Notes under the pieces: generated by a model
Told to the model about the DNA's origin: nothing
The model's input: the letters and a program-made list of their open reading frames with translations, nothing else
The model's database searches: none
Made by a program: the position numbers and the translations under genes
In this document: positions 16,969 to 25,346 of the stretch, piece by piece
How the letters are laid out: each line of letters starts with the position of its first letter
Position numbering within the stretch: position 1 is the stretch's first letter
Assembly: GCF_000419765.1 (NCBI RefSeq)
Contig: NZ_ATTQ01000009.1
Location: forward strand, 62,001 to 126,000
From: Rhizobium mongolense USDA 1844
GTDB lineage: Bacteria > Pseudomonadota > Alphaproteobacteria > Rhizobiales > Rhizobiaceae
Direction: 5' to 3'
Length of the DNA: 64,000 nt

Positions 16969-18870
16969 ATGCGTGTACGTGCAAACTTCATAAAATCGGC
17001 ATTGGTGACGACTGCGGTATCTTTGTCATTGGCGGGAGGAGTTACTGCCAACGACGAGGTCCAAAAATTGATCTCCGATTCCAAAAACTGGGCGATTCCG
17101 ACGGGTGACTATGCCAATACCCGGTTTTCGAAATTGAACCAGATCAACAAGGACAATGTGAAGAAACTCCAGGTCAAATGGACATTCTCGACCGGCGTGC
17201 TACGCGGTCATGAAGGTGGACCTCTGGTGATCGGCGACGTGATGTATGTCCATGCGCCGTTCCCAAATACCGTTTATGCTCTCGATCTCAACAATGACGG
17301 CAAGATCCTCTGGAAGTATGAGCCCAAGCAGGATGCGAACGTCATCCCGATCATGTGCTGCGACACGGTCAATCGTGGCGTTGCCTATGGCGATGGCAAG
17401 GTCATCCTCAACCAGGCAGACACGACAGTCGTTGCGCTCGACGCCAAGACCGGCAAGGTCATGTGGTCGGTGAAGAACGGCGAGGATACGGCCGGCGGCA
17501 AGGGAGAGAGCGGAACGAGCGCACCCATGGTCTTCAAGGACAAGGTGCTGGTCGGCATATCGGGCGGCGAGTTCGGTGTGCGTGGCCATGTGACCGCCTA
17601 TAATCTGAAGGACGGTTCGGTTGCCTGGAAGGCATATTCGACCGGTCCTGACGCGGAAACCTTGATGGATGGGGAAAAGACCACTCATCTCGGCAAGCCG
17701 GTCGGCAAGGATTCGGGCGTCAGCAGCTGGGAAGGCGAGCAGTGGAAGCAGGGTGGCGGAACGACCTGGGGCTGGTATGCCTTCGATCCGAAGCTCAACC
17801 TGGTCTACTACGGGACCGGCAACCCGTCGACCTGGAACCCGGTTCAGCGACCGGGCGACAATAAATGGTCGATGACCATATTCGCACGTGATGCGGATAC
17901 AGGCATGGCCAAGTGGGTCTACCAGATGACCCCGCATGACGAATGGGACTTCGATGGCGTCAACGAGATGATCCTCGTCGACGGCATGGACATCAGCGGC
18001 CAGAAACGCGACGTGCTGGTGCACTTCGATCGCAACGGCTTCGCCTATACGATGGATCGCGGAAACGGCGAGTTGCTCGTTGCCAAGAAATACGATCCGG
18101 CCGTCAACTGGGCGACGGAAGTCGTCATGGATCCGAAGAGCAAGGAGTATGGCCGCCCGCAGGTGGTTGCCAAGTACTCGACGCAGCAGAACGGCGAGGA
18201 CACCAATACGACGGGCGTCTGCCCGGCCGCACTTGGAACGAAAGACCAGCAGCCAGCCACTTACTCGCCGAAGACCGGGTTGTTCTACGTGCCGACCAAC
18301 CATGTCTGCATGGACTATGAGCCTTACCAGGTCGGCTATACCGCCGGTCAGCCCTATGTAGGGGCAACGGTATCGATGTACCCGGCTCCCAACAGCCATG
18401 GCGGCATGGGTAACTTCATCGCCTGGGATGCCGCCAAGGGTGAGATCGTCTGGTCGAAGCCCGAGCAGTTCTCTGTGTGGTCGGGTGCACTGTCGACCGA
18501 TGGCGACGTCATCTTCTACGGCACGCTGGAAGGCTACATCAAGGCTGTCGATAAGGACGGTAAGGAACTCTACAAGTTCAAGACCCCGTCCGGCATTATC
18601 GGCAACATCAACACCTTCGAGCACAAGGGCAAGCAGTATGTTGCCGTGCTGTCGGGTGTTGGCGGATGGGCCGGCATCGGACTTGCCGGTGGTCTTTTGG
18701 GTGCGGAAGGTGCTGCAGCCTGGCAGCAGGCCGTTGCCGGTCAGAAGGCTCCGACCGAGGAAGAAAAGTCGATCTCGACGGCAGGTCTCGGCGCTGTCGG
18801 CGGCTATGCCGCTCTTGCCGACTACACGACGCTGGGCGGTCAGCTCACCGTCTTCGGTCTCCCGGATTGA
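16969..18870 (+). CDS. xoxF: PQQ-dependent methanol dehydrogenase, lanthanide type (XoxF)
   Basis: This 633-residue periplasmic quinoprotein oxidises methanol (often also formaldehyde) and passes electrons to cytochrome XoxG. It has a signal peptide ending near VTA-NDE and beta-propeller W-motif repeats. The adjacent cysteines C130-C131 (MCCDT) form the ring disulfide over PQQ. Metal ligands are E201 (SGGEFG), N285 (TGNPSTWNP), catalytic D327 and the extra D329 in DEWDFDG. The second aspartate, replaced by alanine in calcium-type MxaF, marks a lanthanide-dependent enzyme. No mxaI-like small subunit gene is adjacent. It heads xoxFGJ-pqqABCDE. Confidence 0.97.
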   Translation: MRVRANFIKSALVTTAVSLSLAGGVTANDEVQKLISDSKNWAIPTGDYANTRFSKLNQINKDNVKKLQVKWTFSTGVLRGHEGGPLVIGDVMYVHAPFPNTVYALDLNNDGKILWKYEPKQDANVIPIMCCDTVNRGVAYGDGKVILNQADTTVVALDAKTGKVMWSVKNGEDTAGGKGESGTSAPMVFKDKVLVGISGGEFGVRGHVTAYNLKDGSVAWKAYSTGPDAETLMDGEKTTHLGKPVGKDSGVSSWEGEQWKQGGGTTWGWYAFDPKLNLVYYGTGNPSTWNPVQRPGDNKWSMTIFARDADTGMAKWVYQMTPHDEWDFDGVNEMILVDGMDISGQKRDVLVHFDRNGFAYTMDRGNGELLVAKKYDPAVNWATEVVMDPKSKEYGRPQVVAKYSTQQNGEDTNTTGVCPAALGTKDQQPATYSPKTGLFYVPTNHVCMDYEPYQVGYTAGQPYVGATVSMYPAPNSHGGMGNFIAWDAAKGEIVWSKPEQFSVWSGALSTDGDVIFYGTLEGYIKAVDKDGKELYKFKTPSGIIGNINTFEHKGKQYVAVLSGVGGWAGIGLAGGLLGAEGAAAWQQAVAGQKAPTEEEKSISTAGLGAVGGYAALADYTTLGGQLTVFGLPD

Positions 18871-18924
18871 TCTGCGGGAACCCATAGCACGCCGACCTCT
18901 TGGTTGAGGCGGCTGGTAGAGAAG

Positions 18925-18964
18925 CGAGGGCCCGGAGGACCGGGATTTCCCCGGCGGGCCCTCG
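18925..18964 (+). promoter_or_regulatory. Long hairpin between xoxF and xoxG
   Basis: CGAGGGCCCG (18925-18934) and CGGGCCCTCG (18955-18964) form a perfect 10-bp stem. The interior can pair further (CCGGG with CCCGG). No T-run follows, so it is more likely a partial attenuator or mRNA 3'-end stabiliser than a full terminator. It would raise xoxF relative to xoxG. Confidence 0.7.
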
Positions 18965-19050
18965 AATTCGCCACGCAAACCACAACTCTCCTGTCAACGC
19001 CGCATCGCGACAGCAAGGCTGTATTGGTGGCGAATGAGAAAGAGGTCCGA

Positions 19051-19569
19051 ATGTCAGTGCGCAAAACAGTCTTAGTGCTTGCGATGTCTCTTATTGGTTC
19101 CAGCGTCATCCTTGCCGCCGACGACAAGCAGAAAGCCGCAGCCGTCAGCGATCAGGATGGCAAATATGTCGATGCGGAAGGCAATCCAACATTCAAGATC
19201 CAGGATGACGGGACGGTCGACTGGTATACCTTCAGCGGCTACCGGCGCTATCATTCGGACTGTCATGTCTGCCATGGACCGGACGGCGTCGGCTCGAGCT
19301 ATGCGCCTGCGCTCGCCAACACCATGAAAAACATGGACTACGGAACCTTCCTGTCGATCGTCGCGGAAGGTCGCAAGAATGTCGGCGGCGGCAAGGAAAA
19401 CGTCATGCCGGCGTTCGGCGAAAACAAGAACGTCTACTGCTACCTCGACGACATCTACGTCTATCTGCGCGCGCGGGCCGTCGGCGACGCGCCGCGCGGT
19501 CGTCCGCCCAAGAAGGCTGACAAGCCGCAAGCGGCGAAAGACCACGAAAAATCCTGTATGGGGAGCTGA
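19051..19569 (+). CDS. xoxG: Cytochrome c XoxG, electron acceptor of XoxF
   Basis: This 172-residue exported c-type cytochrome has a signal peptide (MSVRKTVLVLAMSLIGSSV, cleavage near LAA) and one haem motif CHVCH at residues 71-75. Downstream, VMPAFGENKNVYCYLDDIYVYL carries the probable axial methionine and resembles MxaG/XoxG-type cytochromes cL. A long in-frame upstream extension crosses the hairpin and lacks a signal, so ATG 19051, preceded by AGAGG, was chosen. It follows xoxF and precedes xoxJ, the usual order. Confidence 0.93.
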   Translation: MSVRKTVLVLAMSLIGSSVILAADDKQKAAAVSDQDGKYVDAEGNPTFKIQDDGTVDWYTFSGYRRYHSDCHVCHGPDGVGSSYAPALANTMKNMDYGTFLSIVAEGRKNVGGGKENVMPAFGENKNVYCYLDDIYVYLRARAVGDAPRGRPPKKADKPQAAKDHEKSCMGS

Positions 19570-19573
19570 TCTA

Positions 19574-20431
19574 ATGTCGCCAGGCAAATTGTGCGGTCGT
19601 CATGTTCTGTTTGTGGTCGCGGTCGTTGCCGCGATCCCGACTGCGGTATTTGCGCAAGGTGCCGGGATCGGCGCGGCGGGCGAACTGGTCGATCCGGACG
19701 TGCTGCGCGTTTGTGCCGATCCCTCAAACATGCCGTTTACGGATGAAAGCGGCGAAGGCTTCGAAAACAAGCTGGCTGAACTGGTGGCTGCCAAAACCCA
19801 ACGCAAATCGGTCTCCTATACCTGGTATCCGATGGCGACCGGCTTTGTCCGCAATACGCTGAGAGCCAACCGGTGCGATGTCATCATGGGTTATGCCCAA
19901 GGCGACGAACTGGTGCAGAACACCAACGCCTATTACCGATCCACCTATGTCATGATCTTCAAGAAGAGTAGCGGTCTGGAAGGCTTGGAAAGCCTCGAGG
20001 ATCCCAAAATGGCCGACAAGCGGATCGGGATCGTCGCGGGAACGCCGCCGAGCGCCAACCTGGCGAGGGCCAAGCTGATGCGCAACGCCAAGCCCTACCC
20101 GTTGATGGTGGATACGCGCTCGACACCGTCCATGGCCGAGGTCATGTTGAAGGACCTTGAAAAGGACGTCATCGACGTCGCTATCCTCTGGGGACCGATG
20201 GCCGGCTATTACGTCAAGGAGATTAATCCGGACCTTGTCGTCGTGCCGCTTCTCAAAGAAAAGGCCGGTCGTATGTCCTATCGCATCACCATGGGCGTGC
20301 GTCCGTCCGATCAGGAGTGGAAACGGACGCTGAACAAGGTGATCCGGGAGAACCAATCGGAAATAAATCGGATTCTGCTGCAATATCAGGTCCCGCTCAT
20401 CGACGAAGCCGGTAACCAGATCAAGGGCTAG
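19574..20431 (+). CDS. xoxJ: Periplasmic binding-like protein XoxJ
   Basis: This 285-residue protein has a signal peptide (HVLFVVAVVAAIPTAVFAQ) and the fold pattern of family 3 solute-binding proteins: VLRVCADPSNMPFTDESGEG at the start of the mature part, and RIGIVAGTPPSANLARAKL in lobe two. MxaJ/XoxJ proteins are thought to help mature or activate methanol dehydrogenase rather than import a solute. It starts 4 bases after the xoxG stop. A longer frame back to 19379 is a xoxG shadow. Confidence 0.92.
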   Translation: MSPGKLCGRHVLFVVAVVAAIPTAVFAQGAGIGAAGELVDPDVLRVCADPSNMPFTDESGEGFENKLAELVAAKTQRKSVSYTWYPMATGFVRNTLRANRCDVIMGYAQGDELVQNTNAYYRSTYVMIFKKSSGLEGLESLEDPKMADKRIGIVAGTPPSANLARAKLMRNAKPYPLMVDTRSTPSMAEVMLKDLEKDVIDVAILWGPMAGYYVKEINPDLVVVPLLKEKAGRMSYRITMGVRPSDQEWKRTLNKVIRENQSEINRILLQYQVPLIDEAGNQIKG

Positions 20432-20494
20432 CAGCGACGGCATTCGGATTTTCTGCAAAATGGCAGGTGCGAATGTCGTTGAGATTTCAGAGCT

Positions 20495-20540
20495 TGCGCC
20501 GAAGGCGCACGATGCCGGGAGGAGATCAATGGTTGATCTC
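20495..20540 (+). promoter_or_regulatory. Two hairpins in the pqqA leader
   Basis: TGCGCC-GAA-GGCGCA (20495-20509) and GAGATCAA-TGG-TTGATCTC (20522-20540) are two perfect short hairpins in the 133-base gap between xoxJ and pqqA. The second ends 24 bases before the pqqA ATG. They may stop part of the xox transcript or protect the pqqA 5' end. Function is inferred. Confidence 0.55.
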
Positions 20541-20564
20541 GGGCAGAGTAAAGAGGAGAAGCTT

Positions 20565-20660
20565 ATGAAGAAAAGCTGGAAGAAGCCGACGACATGCGTC
20601 GTGTGCGTCGGAATGGAAATGTCACGTTACCGTTCCGCCGAACTCAAGGCTAAGAAATAA
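20565..20660 (+). CDS. pqqA: PQQ precursor peptide PqqA
   Basis: This 31-residue peptide supplies the Glu and Tyr that become pyrroloquinoline quinone. The core VGMEMSRY places the crosslinked residues at E18 and Y22, with the required three-residue spacing. The N-terminus is lysine-rich and the tail (SAELKAKK) is basic. There is a cysteine pair C11/C14 just before the core. ATG 20565 was chosen because AAGAGGAGAAG precedes it; the longer upstream frame has no family similarity. Confidence 0.93.
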   Translation: MKKSWKKPTTCVVCVGMEMSRYRSAELKAKK

Positions 20661-20669
20661 GCGCATCTA

Positions 20670-20700
20670 CCGCTCCATGCGGCTTGTCTGCGTGGAGCGG
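20670..20700 (+). terminator. Attenuating hairpin between pqqA and pqqB
   Basis: CCGCTCCA (20670-20677) and TGGAGCGG (20693-20700) form a perfect 8-bp stem with a GC pair inside. It starts 10 bases after the pqqA stop and has no strong T-run. A leaky hairpin here would make pqqA mRNA more abundant than pqqB-E, as the substrate peptide requires. Confidence 0.65.
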
Positions 20701-20726
20701 CTGCCGTCGGAAGGAAGCACCATCAC

Positions 20727-21665
20727 ATGCGGCTGAAGATCCTCGGCTCCGCGGCAGGAGGCGGATTCCCACAATGGAACTGCAACTATCGGCTGAGCCG
20801 CGCCGTCCGCAACGGTGAAGGCGGGTTTCGGCGCCGGACCCAATCGAGTCTTGGCGTATCCGCCGATGGCAAGGACTGGATTGTCTTCAACGCATCCCCG
20901 GACATTCGCGAACAGATTGCCGCCGCTCCGGAGCTGCAGCCGATGGAGGAGGGCCCCTTGCGGGCTTCGCCCATCCAGGCTGTTGTCCTGACCAATGCCG
21001 ATGTCGACCATATAGCCGGACTATTGAGCCTGCGCGAGCGGCATTGCTTTGTCATTTATGCAACCGCCCGGGTGCTTCGGGTGATCGAGGAAAACAGCAT
21101 TTTCAATGTTCTCGACAGGCAACTGGTCGAACGCCGGGAACTTTTGCTCAACGTGCCGACCCCCCTTGCGGACTGGCAGGGCAAGCCGACATCCATCGTG
21201 GTCGAAGCCTTTCCAGTTCCGGGCAAGATTGCGCTGTTTCTTGAAGATGCGGGCCGGGCGCAGGAGCGGTTCGGCACGCAAGAGGGCGATACAGTAGGGG
21301 TGCGTATTGTTCAGGAGGGCTGTCATTCCTCGACGTTGTATATTCCTGGTTGTGCGAGCGTCGACGCCGACCTGAAAAAGACGATTGCCGCGGCGTCGTG
21401 TCTGCTGTTCGACGGTACGGTCTACACGGATGATGAGATGCTGAGTGCCGGCGTCGGGACCAAGACCGGTCGGCGCATGGGACATCTGCACATCGCCGGC
21501 GCCGACGGCTCCATGGCCCTACTTGCCGATGTCGCGCCAGCGCGCTGCGTCTATGTTCATATCAATAATACCAATCCGATCCTTGATGAGCGCTCTCCCG
21601 AAGCAGCAGCTGTGAGGGCAGGGGGATGGGAGATCGGCTACGACGGGATGGAGATCGACATATGA
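20727..21665 (+). CDS. pqqB: PQQ biosynthesis protein PqqB
   Basis: This 312-residue protein has the metallo-beta-lactamase fold and opens with the family start MRLKILGSAAGGGFPQWNC. LTNADVDHIAGLLSLRE is the degenerate metal motif of PqqB, and the C-terminal HINNTNPILDERSPE block is diagnostic. PqqB acts as an oxygenase on a tyrosine-derived intermediate in PQQ formation. GGAAGGAAG precedes the ATG. The stop overlaps the pqqC start. Confidence 0.96.
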   Translation: MRLKILGSAAGGGFPQWNCNYRLSRAVRNGEGGFRRRTQSSLGVSADGKDWIVFNASPDIREQIAAAPELQPMEEGPLRASPIQAVVLTNADVDHIAGLLSLRERHCFVIYATARVLRVIEENSIFNVLDRQLVERRELLLNVPTPLADWQGKPTSIVVEAFPVPGKIALFLEDAGRAQERFGTQEGDTVGVRIVQEGCHSSTLYIPGCASVDADLKKTIAAASCLLFDGTVYTDDEMLSAGVGTKTGRRMGHLHIAGADGSMALLADVAPARCVYVHINNTNPILDERSPEAAAVRAGGWEIGYDGMEIDI

Positions 21666-22417
21666 GCGAGTTTGCAGACGCGGCGCGAAACGGATTGACG
21701 CCCGCCGCACTCGAAGCAACCCTGCGTCAGGTGGGAGAGGAGCGATACCACAACAAGCACCCGTTCCATCACCGAATGATGGCAGGCGCATTGACCAAGG
21801 CCGAGCTTCAGGCATGGGCGCTCAACCGGTACTGTTATCAGGCCATGATCCCGCGCAAGGACGCGATGATTGTCAGCCGCGCGGAGGACCCGGAATTGCG
21901 CGCGGAATGGCGCCGAAGGATCGAAGATCATGATGGGGTAACCGGTTGGGATGGCGGCATCGCTCGCTGGCTCAAGCTGGCAAGCGGGCTGGGGCTCAAC
22001 GAGGAGCTGGTGAAGAGCGAGCGCCGCGCTCTGCCCGCGACCCGCTTTGCCGTGGGAGCTTATTTGTCCTTCTGCACCAATCGCAGTCTTTTAGAAGCCG
22101 TCGCCTCGTCCCTGACGGAGTTGTTCGCCCCTGTGATCATCGGCGAGCGCGTCCCGGCCATGCTGGCAAAATACAGCTACGTGACCGAAGATATCCTGGC
22201 CTATTTCACACCGAGGCTGAAGCAGGCGCCACGTGATTCTGACTTTGCGCTCGCCTATGTCCTTGCGCATGCGACGGAGCCGGAAAAGCAGCAGGACGTC
22301 ATAAATGCCCTTATTTTCAAATGCGATATCCTGTGGGCAATGCTCGATGCGCTCGACTATGCCTATCGAGACGGCGGCAACATTCCGCCGGGCGCTTTCG
22401 TGCCGGAGGCAAGATGA
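21662..22417 (+). CDS. pqqC: Pyrroloquinoline-quinone synthase PqqC
   Basis: This all-helical oxidase (251 residues) closes the ring and performs the final oxidation to PQQ. Conserved features include the substrate-site RYHNKHPFHHRM near residues 25-36, NRYCYQAMIPRKDA, and EDHDGVTGWDGGI. ATG 21662 overlaps the pqqB stop (ATGA). The junction to pqqD is also an ATGA overlap. Confidence 0.96.
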   Translation: MSEFADAARNGLTPAALEATLRQVGEERYHNKHPFHHRMMAGALTKAELQAWALNRYCYQAMIPRKDAMIVSRAEDPELRAEWRRRIEDHDGVTGWDGGIARWLKLASGLGLNEELVKSERRALPATRFAVGAYLSFCTNRSLLEAVASSLTELFAPVIIGERVPAMLAKYSYVTEDILAYFTPRLKQAPRDSDFALAYVLAHATEPEKQQDVINALIFKCDILWAMLDALDYAYRDGGNIPPGAFVPEAR

Positions 22418-22713
22418 TGCAGACCCGCCGCCAGCGGACCGTTTTGTCCGCACAGTCAAAGCCGCATCTGAAGCGTCACGTCCGGCTGCAGTTTGATCCG
22501 GTGCGCAGCGCCTGGGCGGTCTTGTCGCCGGAAAAGGTTTTCTGGCCGGATGAGGTCAGTCTTGATATCCTGAGACTGTGTGATGGCCAGCATACGGTGC
22601 CGCAAATCGTCGACGAGCTTGCCGGACAATACGATGCGCCTCGCCAGGACATTGCTCCCGATGTCGAAGAATTCCTGCAGGAATGGTCCGACAGATTTCT
22701 GGTGACGCTATGA
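22414..22713 (+). CDS. pqqD: PqqA-binding chaperone PqqD
   Basis: This 99-residue protein binds PqqA and presents it to the radical SAM enzyme PqqE. Family features are LKRHVRLQFDPVRSAWAVL, then PEKVFWPDEVSLDILRLCDG and VPQIVDELAGQYDAP. It is a stand-alone PqqD, not fused to PqqC. Two adjacent ATG codons (22414, 22417) are possible starts; the first overlaps the pqqC stop. The last bases overlap pqqE. Confidence 0.95.
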   Translation: MMQTRRQRTVLSAQSKPHLKRHVRLQFDPVRSAWAVLSPEKVFWPDEVSLDILRLCDGQHTVPQIVDELAGQYDAPRQDIAPDVEEFLQEWSDRFLVTL

Positions 22714-23816
22714 ATGAAAGACTTCTGCCGCCAATCAGCATGCTGGCCGAGCTTACGCATCGCTGTCCCCTGCAATGCGTCTACTGTTCCAACCCGCTCG
22801 AATTGTTGAAGGCGGACAGGGAGCTTTCGACAGACGCATGGCTCGCTCTCTTCGAAGAGGCAGCCGATCTTGGGGTCCTACAGGTTCATCTGTCCGGTGG
22901 AGAGCCGACCGTTAGGTCGGATCTCGAACAGCTTGTAGGCTGTCTGACCAGACGTGGCGTTTACACCAATCTCATTACGGCAGGGGTCGGGATACCGGAA
23001 GGGCGGCTCGAGGCGCTGCAGGAGGTGGGTCTCGACCATGTGCAGTTAAGCATTCAGGGTGCAAACGCGCCGACGACCGAGAAAATCGGCAATCACCGTG
23101 GCGCGCACGAGAAGAAGCTTGAGACTGCAAGGCGGGTCGTGGAGCTCGGCCTGCCGCTGACGATCAATGCTCCGATCCATCGCCACAACATAGAGGAAGT
23201 GCCGGCTTTCATCGAACTTGCCCTTTCGGTTGGGGCAGAGAGATTGGAGATCGCCAATGTGCAGTACGGAGGCTGGGCTCTTCTTAACCGCAATGCCCTC
23301 ATGCCCGATCGCGCCGCGGTGGAGCGCCAGGTGGAGATTGTCGAAGAAGCCCAGTCGCGGCTGCAGGGAGTTCTCGCGATCGACTTCGTCGCTCCCGATT
23401 ATTTCGCGATCTATCCGAAGCCCTGTATGGGCGGCTGGGCGCGTGATGCGTTCATGGTCGCCCCGGATGGCACGGCACTTCCCTGCCACGCGGCTGCAAC
23501 CATCTCGTCCTTGCATTTCGAACGGTTCGGAGAATGGAGCCTGACGGATATCTGGCTTGATTCTCCGGCTTTCAATGCATTTCGCGGCGACGAGTGGATG
23601 CTTGAACCCTGCAGGAGCTGCGAGCGGCGTGACATCGATTGGGGCGGATGCAGATGCCAGGCAATGGCTATAGCGGGCGATGCCGCAGCGACGGATCCCG
23701 CTTGCGTCAAGTCACCCCTCCATAGCCGTATGGCAATGCTGATCAGCCAAGCCAATTCCGCTCCTTCGTCCAGCGCCGACAATTTCCAGTATCGCCGCAT
23801 CGGACGGACTTGGTAG
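22710..23816 (+). CDS. pqqE: Radical SAM enzyme PqqE
   Basis: This enzyme (368 residues) joins the Glu and Tyr side chains of PqqA. The radical SAM cluster motif is CPLQCVYC (C19, C23, C26), followed by VHLSGGEPTVR. The C-terminal SPASM region has the cysteines of EPCRSCERRDIDWGGCRCQA that hold auxiliary Fe-S clusters. The ATG overlaps the pqqD stop. It ends the xox-pqq operon; no pqqF or pqqG protease gene is seen here. Confidence 0.96.
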   Translation: MNERLLPPISMLAELTHRCPLQCVYCSNPLELLKADRELSTDAWLALFEEAADLGVLQVHLSGGEPTVRSDLEQLVGCLTRRGVYTNLITAGVGIPEGRLEALQEVGLDHVQLSIQGANAPTTEKIGNHRGAHEKKLETARRVVELGLPLTINAPIHRHNIEEVPAFIELALSVGAERLEIANVQYGGWALLNRNALMPDRAAVERQVEIVEEAQSRLQGVLAIDFVAPDYFAIYPKPCMGGWARDAFMVAPDGTALPCHAAATISSLHFERFGEWSLTDIWLDSPAFNAFRGDEWMLEPCRSCERRDIDWGGCRCQAMAIAGDAAATDPACVKSPLHSRMAMLISQANSAPSSSADNFQYRRIGRTW

Positions 23817-23903
23817 CCTGGCCGGGTTATCATCATTCGCGTGCCGGCAGCCGCCACGACCGCCGAGCCTACGGGTCGTAAGATCAAGGCTTGCGGATTT
23901 CGT

Positions 23904-23931
23904 TGCCGCGCCGGTCGCTCCGGCCGCGGCA
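23904..23931. terminator. GC-rich hairpin between pqqE and the opposing glycosyltransferase
   Basis: TGCCGCG+CCGG and CCGG+CGCGGCA form an 11-bp stem with one bulged C and a five-base loop. It lies in the 142-base gap between two convergent genes and may stop transcription from both sides. There is no long T-run. Confidence 0.5.
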
Positions 23932-23958
23932 GTTCTGTGAGGGCTGCTCGTCCCGGAG

Positions 23959-25023
23959 CTAGCCCATGGCATGGCGAATGGTTTTCGACAGTCGCAGCAG
24001 GAAGGCGGGTCTCGAAGAGGCGACAAGCTTCCACGACAAGAGCGCCTTTGCCATGCCCCGGGGAAGTAGGCCGACGGAGAGAAACCAGGCCGCCAGGACG
24101 GCACGGCGTCTGAGCGAGACATTCATTTCCAGGCTCGCCACGGCACCTGCAGCGCCGAGAGTGAGCCGTGAATCATCGGGAACGGGATGCCGTTGGCGGT
24201 CTATGCAAAGCGATGCCAAGCGCTCTTCGAGATGCACCGTATCATGAAGACTGACGTCCGGCGGCACCGTCAAACCGACATCGGCGGCCTGATCGGACAA
24301 GGCTTCCATCCGGCGGAAGTCGTGCTCCACCCGCCAGCGTGCCCGCTGGCCAAGTTTTTCTGCAAAGACGGAATGATTGGCGCCATGCATGCGGTAGGCG
24401 CCAAGGCAGGAATCGATCGACGTCACCTTTCCGTGGAGAGGCGCGACAGTGACCAGGTATCCGTCCGCCCCCTGGCGAAAGTCCATCTCGGGGATAGGCA
24501 TGATCGCCTCCAAAGCCGAACGCCTGAAGGCCAGCCCGCTTGTCACGGTGGTTTGATAGCGTCCCTTCTGCAACAGCTGGGGGGTGACATCACCTGAATC
24601 GAAGGGGAACTCCTGAGGTGGAAACACATCCTTGACGCGTTGGCGCTCGTCGACAATGTGCAATCTGAATTGCGCCTGGGCGGTATCGCCGTCGCAAGCC
24701 TCGATTATCTCCGACACGGCGTTGGGATAAAGATAGTCGTCGGCGTCGAGAAACAGAACGATCTGGCCTCGGCTGACTGCAAATCCTGTGTTGAACGCAG
24801 CCGCATGACCGCCATTGCTCTCTCTTAAGAGGGCTGTGATCCTGGATCCATATGACGCAATCACACAAGCGCTGTCGTCAGCCGATGCGTCGTCTACAAC
24901 GATGACCTCTACGTTGTCATGGCTTTGTTCCAGCGCGCTATCGATGCAACGCTTTAAGAAGCGCGCGTAGTTGTAGTTCGCAATGATGATCGAAACTGAA
25001 ACGTCATCTTGGATGGAATGCAT
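23959..25023 (-). CDS. Family 2 glycosyltransferase
   Basis: This 354-residue protein has an N-terminal GT-A domain: VSVSIIIANYNYARFLKRCI, VEVIVVDDASADDSA, and the metal-binding FLDADDYLYPNA near residue 95. The C-terminal third has RR/hydrophobic segments (AAWFLSVGLLPRGMAKALLSW) that may bind the membrane. Such enzymes transfer sugars to surface polysaccharide or lipid acceptors; the donor and acceptor are unknown. It is convergent with pqqE and has no obvious partner gene. Confidence 0.88.
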   Translation of the reverse strand: MHSIQDDVSVSIIIANYNYARFLKRCIDSALEQSHDNVEVIVVDDASADDSACVIASYGSRITALLRESNGGHAAAFNTGFAVSRGQIVLFLDADDYLYPNAVSEIIEACDGDTAQAQFRLHIVDERQRVKDVFPPQEFPFDSGDVTPQLLQKGRYQTTVTSGLAFRRSALEAIMPIPEMDFRQGADGYLVTVAPLHGKVTSIDSCLGAYRMHGANHSVFAEKLGQRARWRVEHDFRRMEALSDQAADVGLTVPPDVSLHDTVHLEERLASLCIDRQRHPVPDDSRLTLGAAGAVASLEMNVSLRRRAVLAAWFLSVGLLPRGMAKALLSWKLVASSRPAFLLRLSKTIRHAMG

Positions 25024-25346
25024 CGCATTGAACCTCGCACTTCTGCTTTGGTCGCGGCGAACCTTCTCATTCAGGTCCTGATGGTAATGTCCGTCTGGGT
25101 AAGAACGGCTTTAAAGCTGAAAAAAGCCGCTGCACTGACACGCCGGCCACGCAGCCTGCGGAGATCTTGTTTGATCAGTCGGTGCGTTCCCCAGCCTGCG
25201 CAGCTTTGTGGCTTTTGAAAGGCCATAGCGATGAAAGCTCCGTCAGGCAGGAGAAGAGCGAGTGCCCTGGCTGGCGTTTGCAGGATAGGTCACTGCACCG
25301 GCGCATGGTGCCGCGTCAACGCTTTGCGGAATTCATCGACCGCCAA
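25024..25346. other. Intergenic region upstream of the glycosyltransferase
   Basis: About 320 bases with no gene I can support. It must hold the promoter of the leftward glycosyltransferase gene at its left end. The remainder adjoins a response-regulator remnant and may be decayed coding DNA. Confidence 0.4.

Noticed and set aside
17200..18978. 592-residue open frame on the minus strand opposite xoxF
   Set aside because: It is a shadow frame. Its translation lacks domains and is rich in Arg, Asp and Gly, while the plus strand encodes an intact XoxF with all active-site residues.
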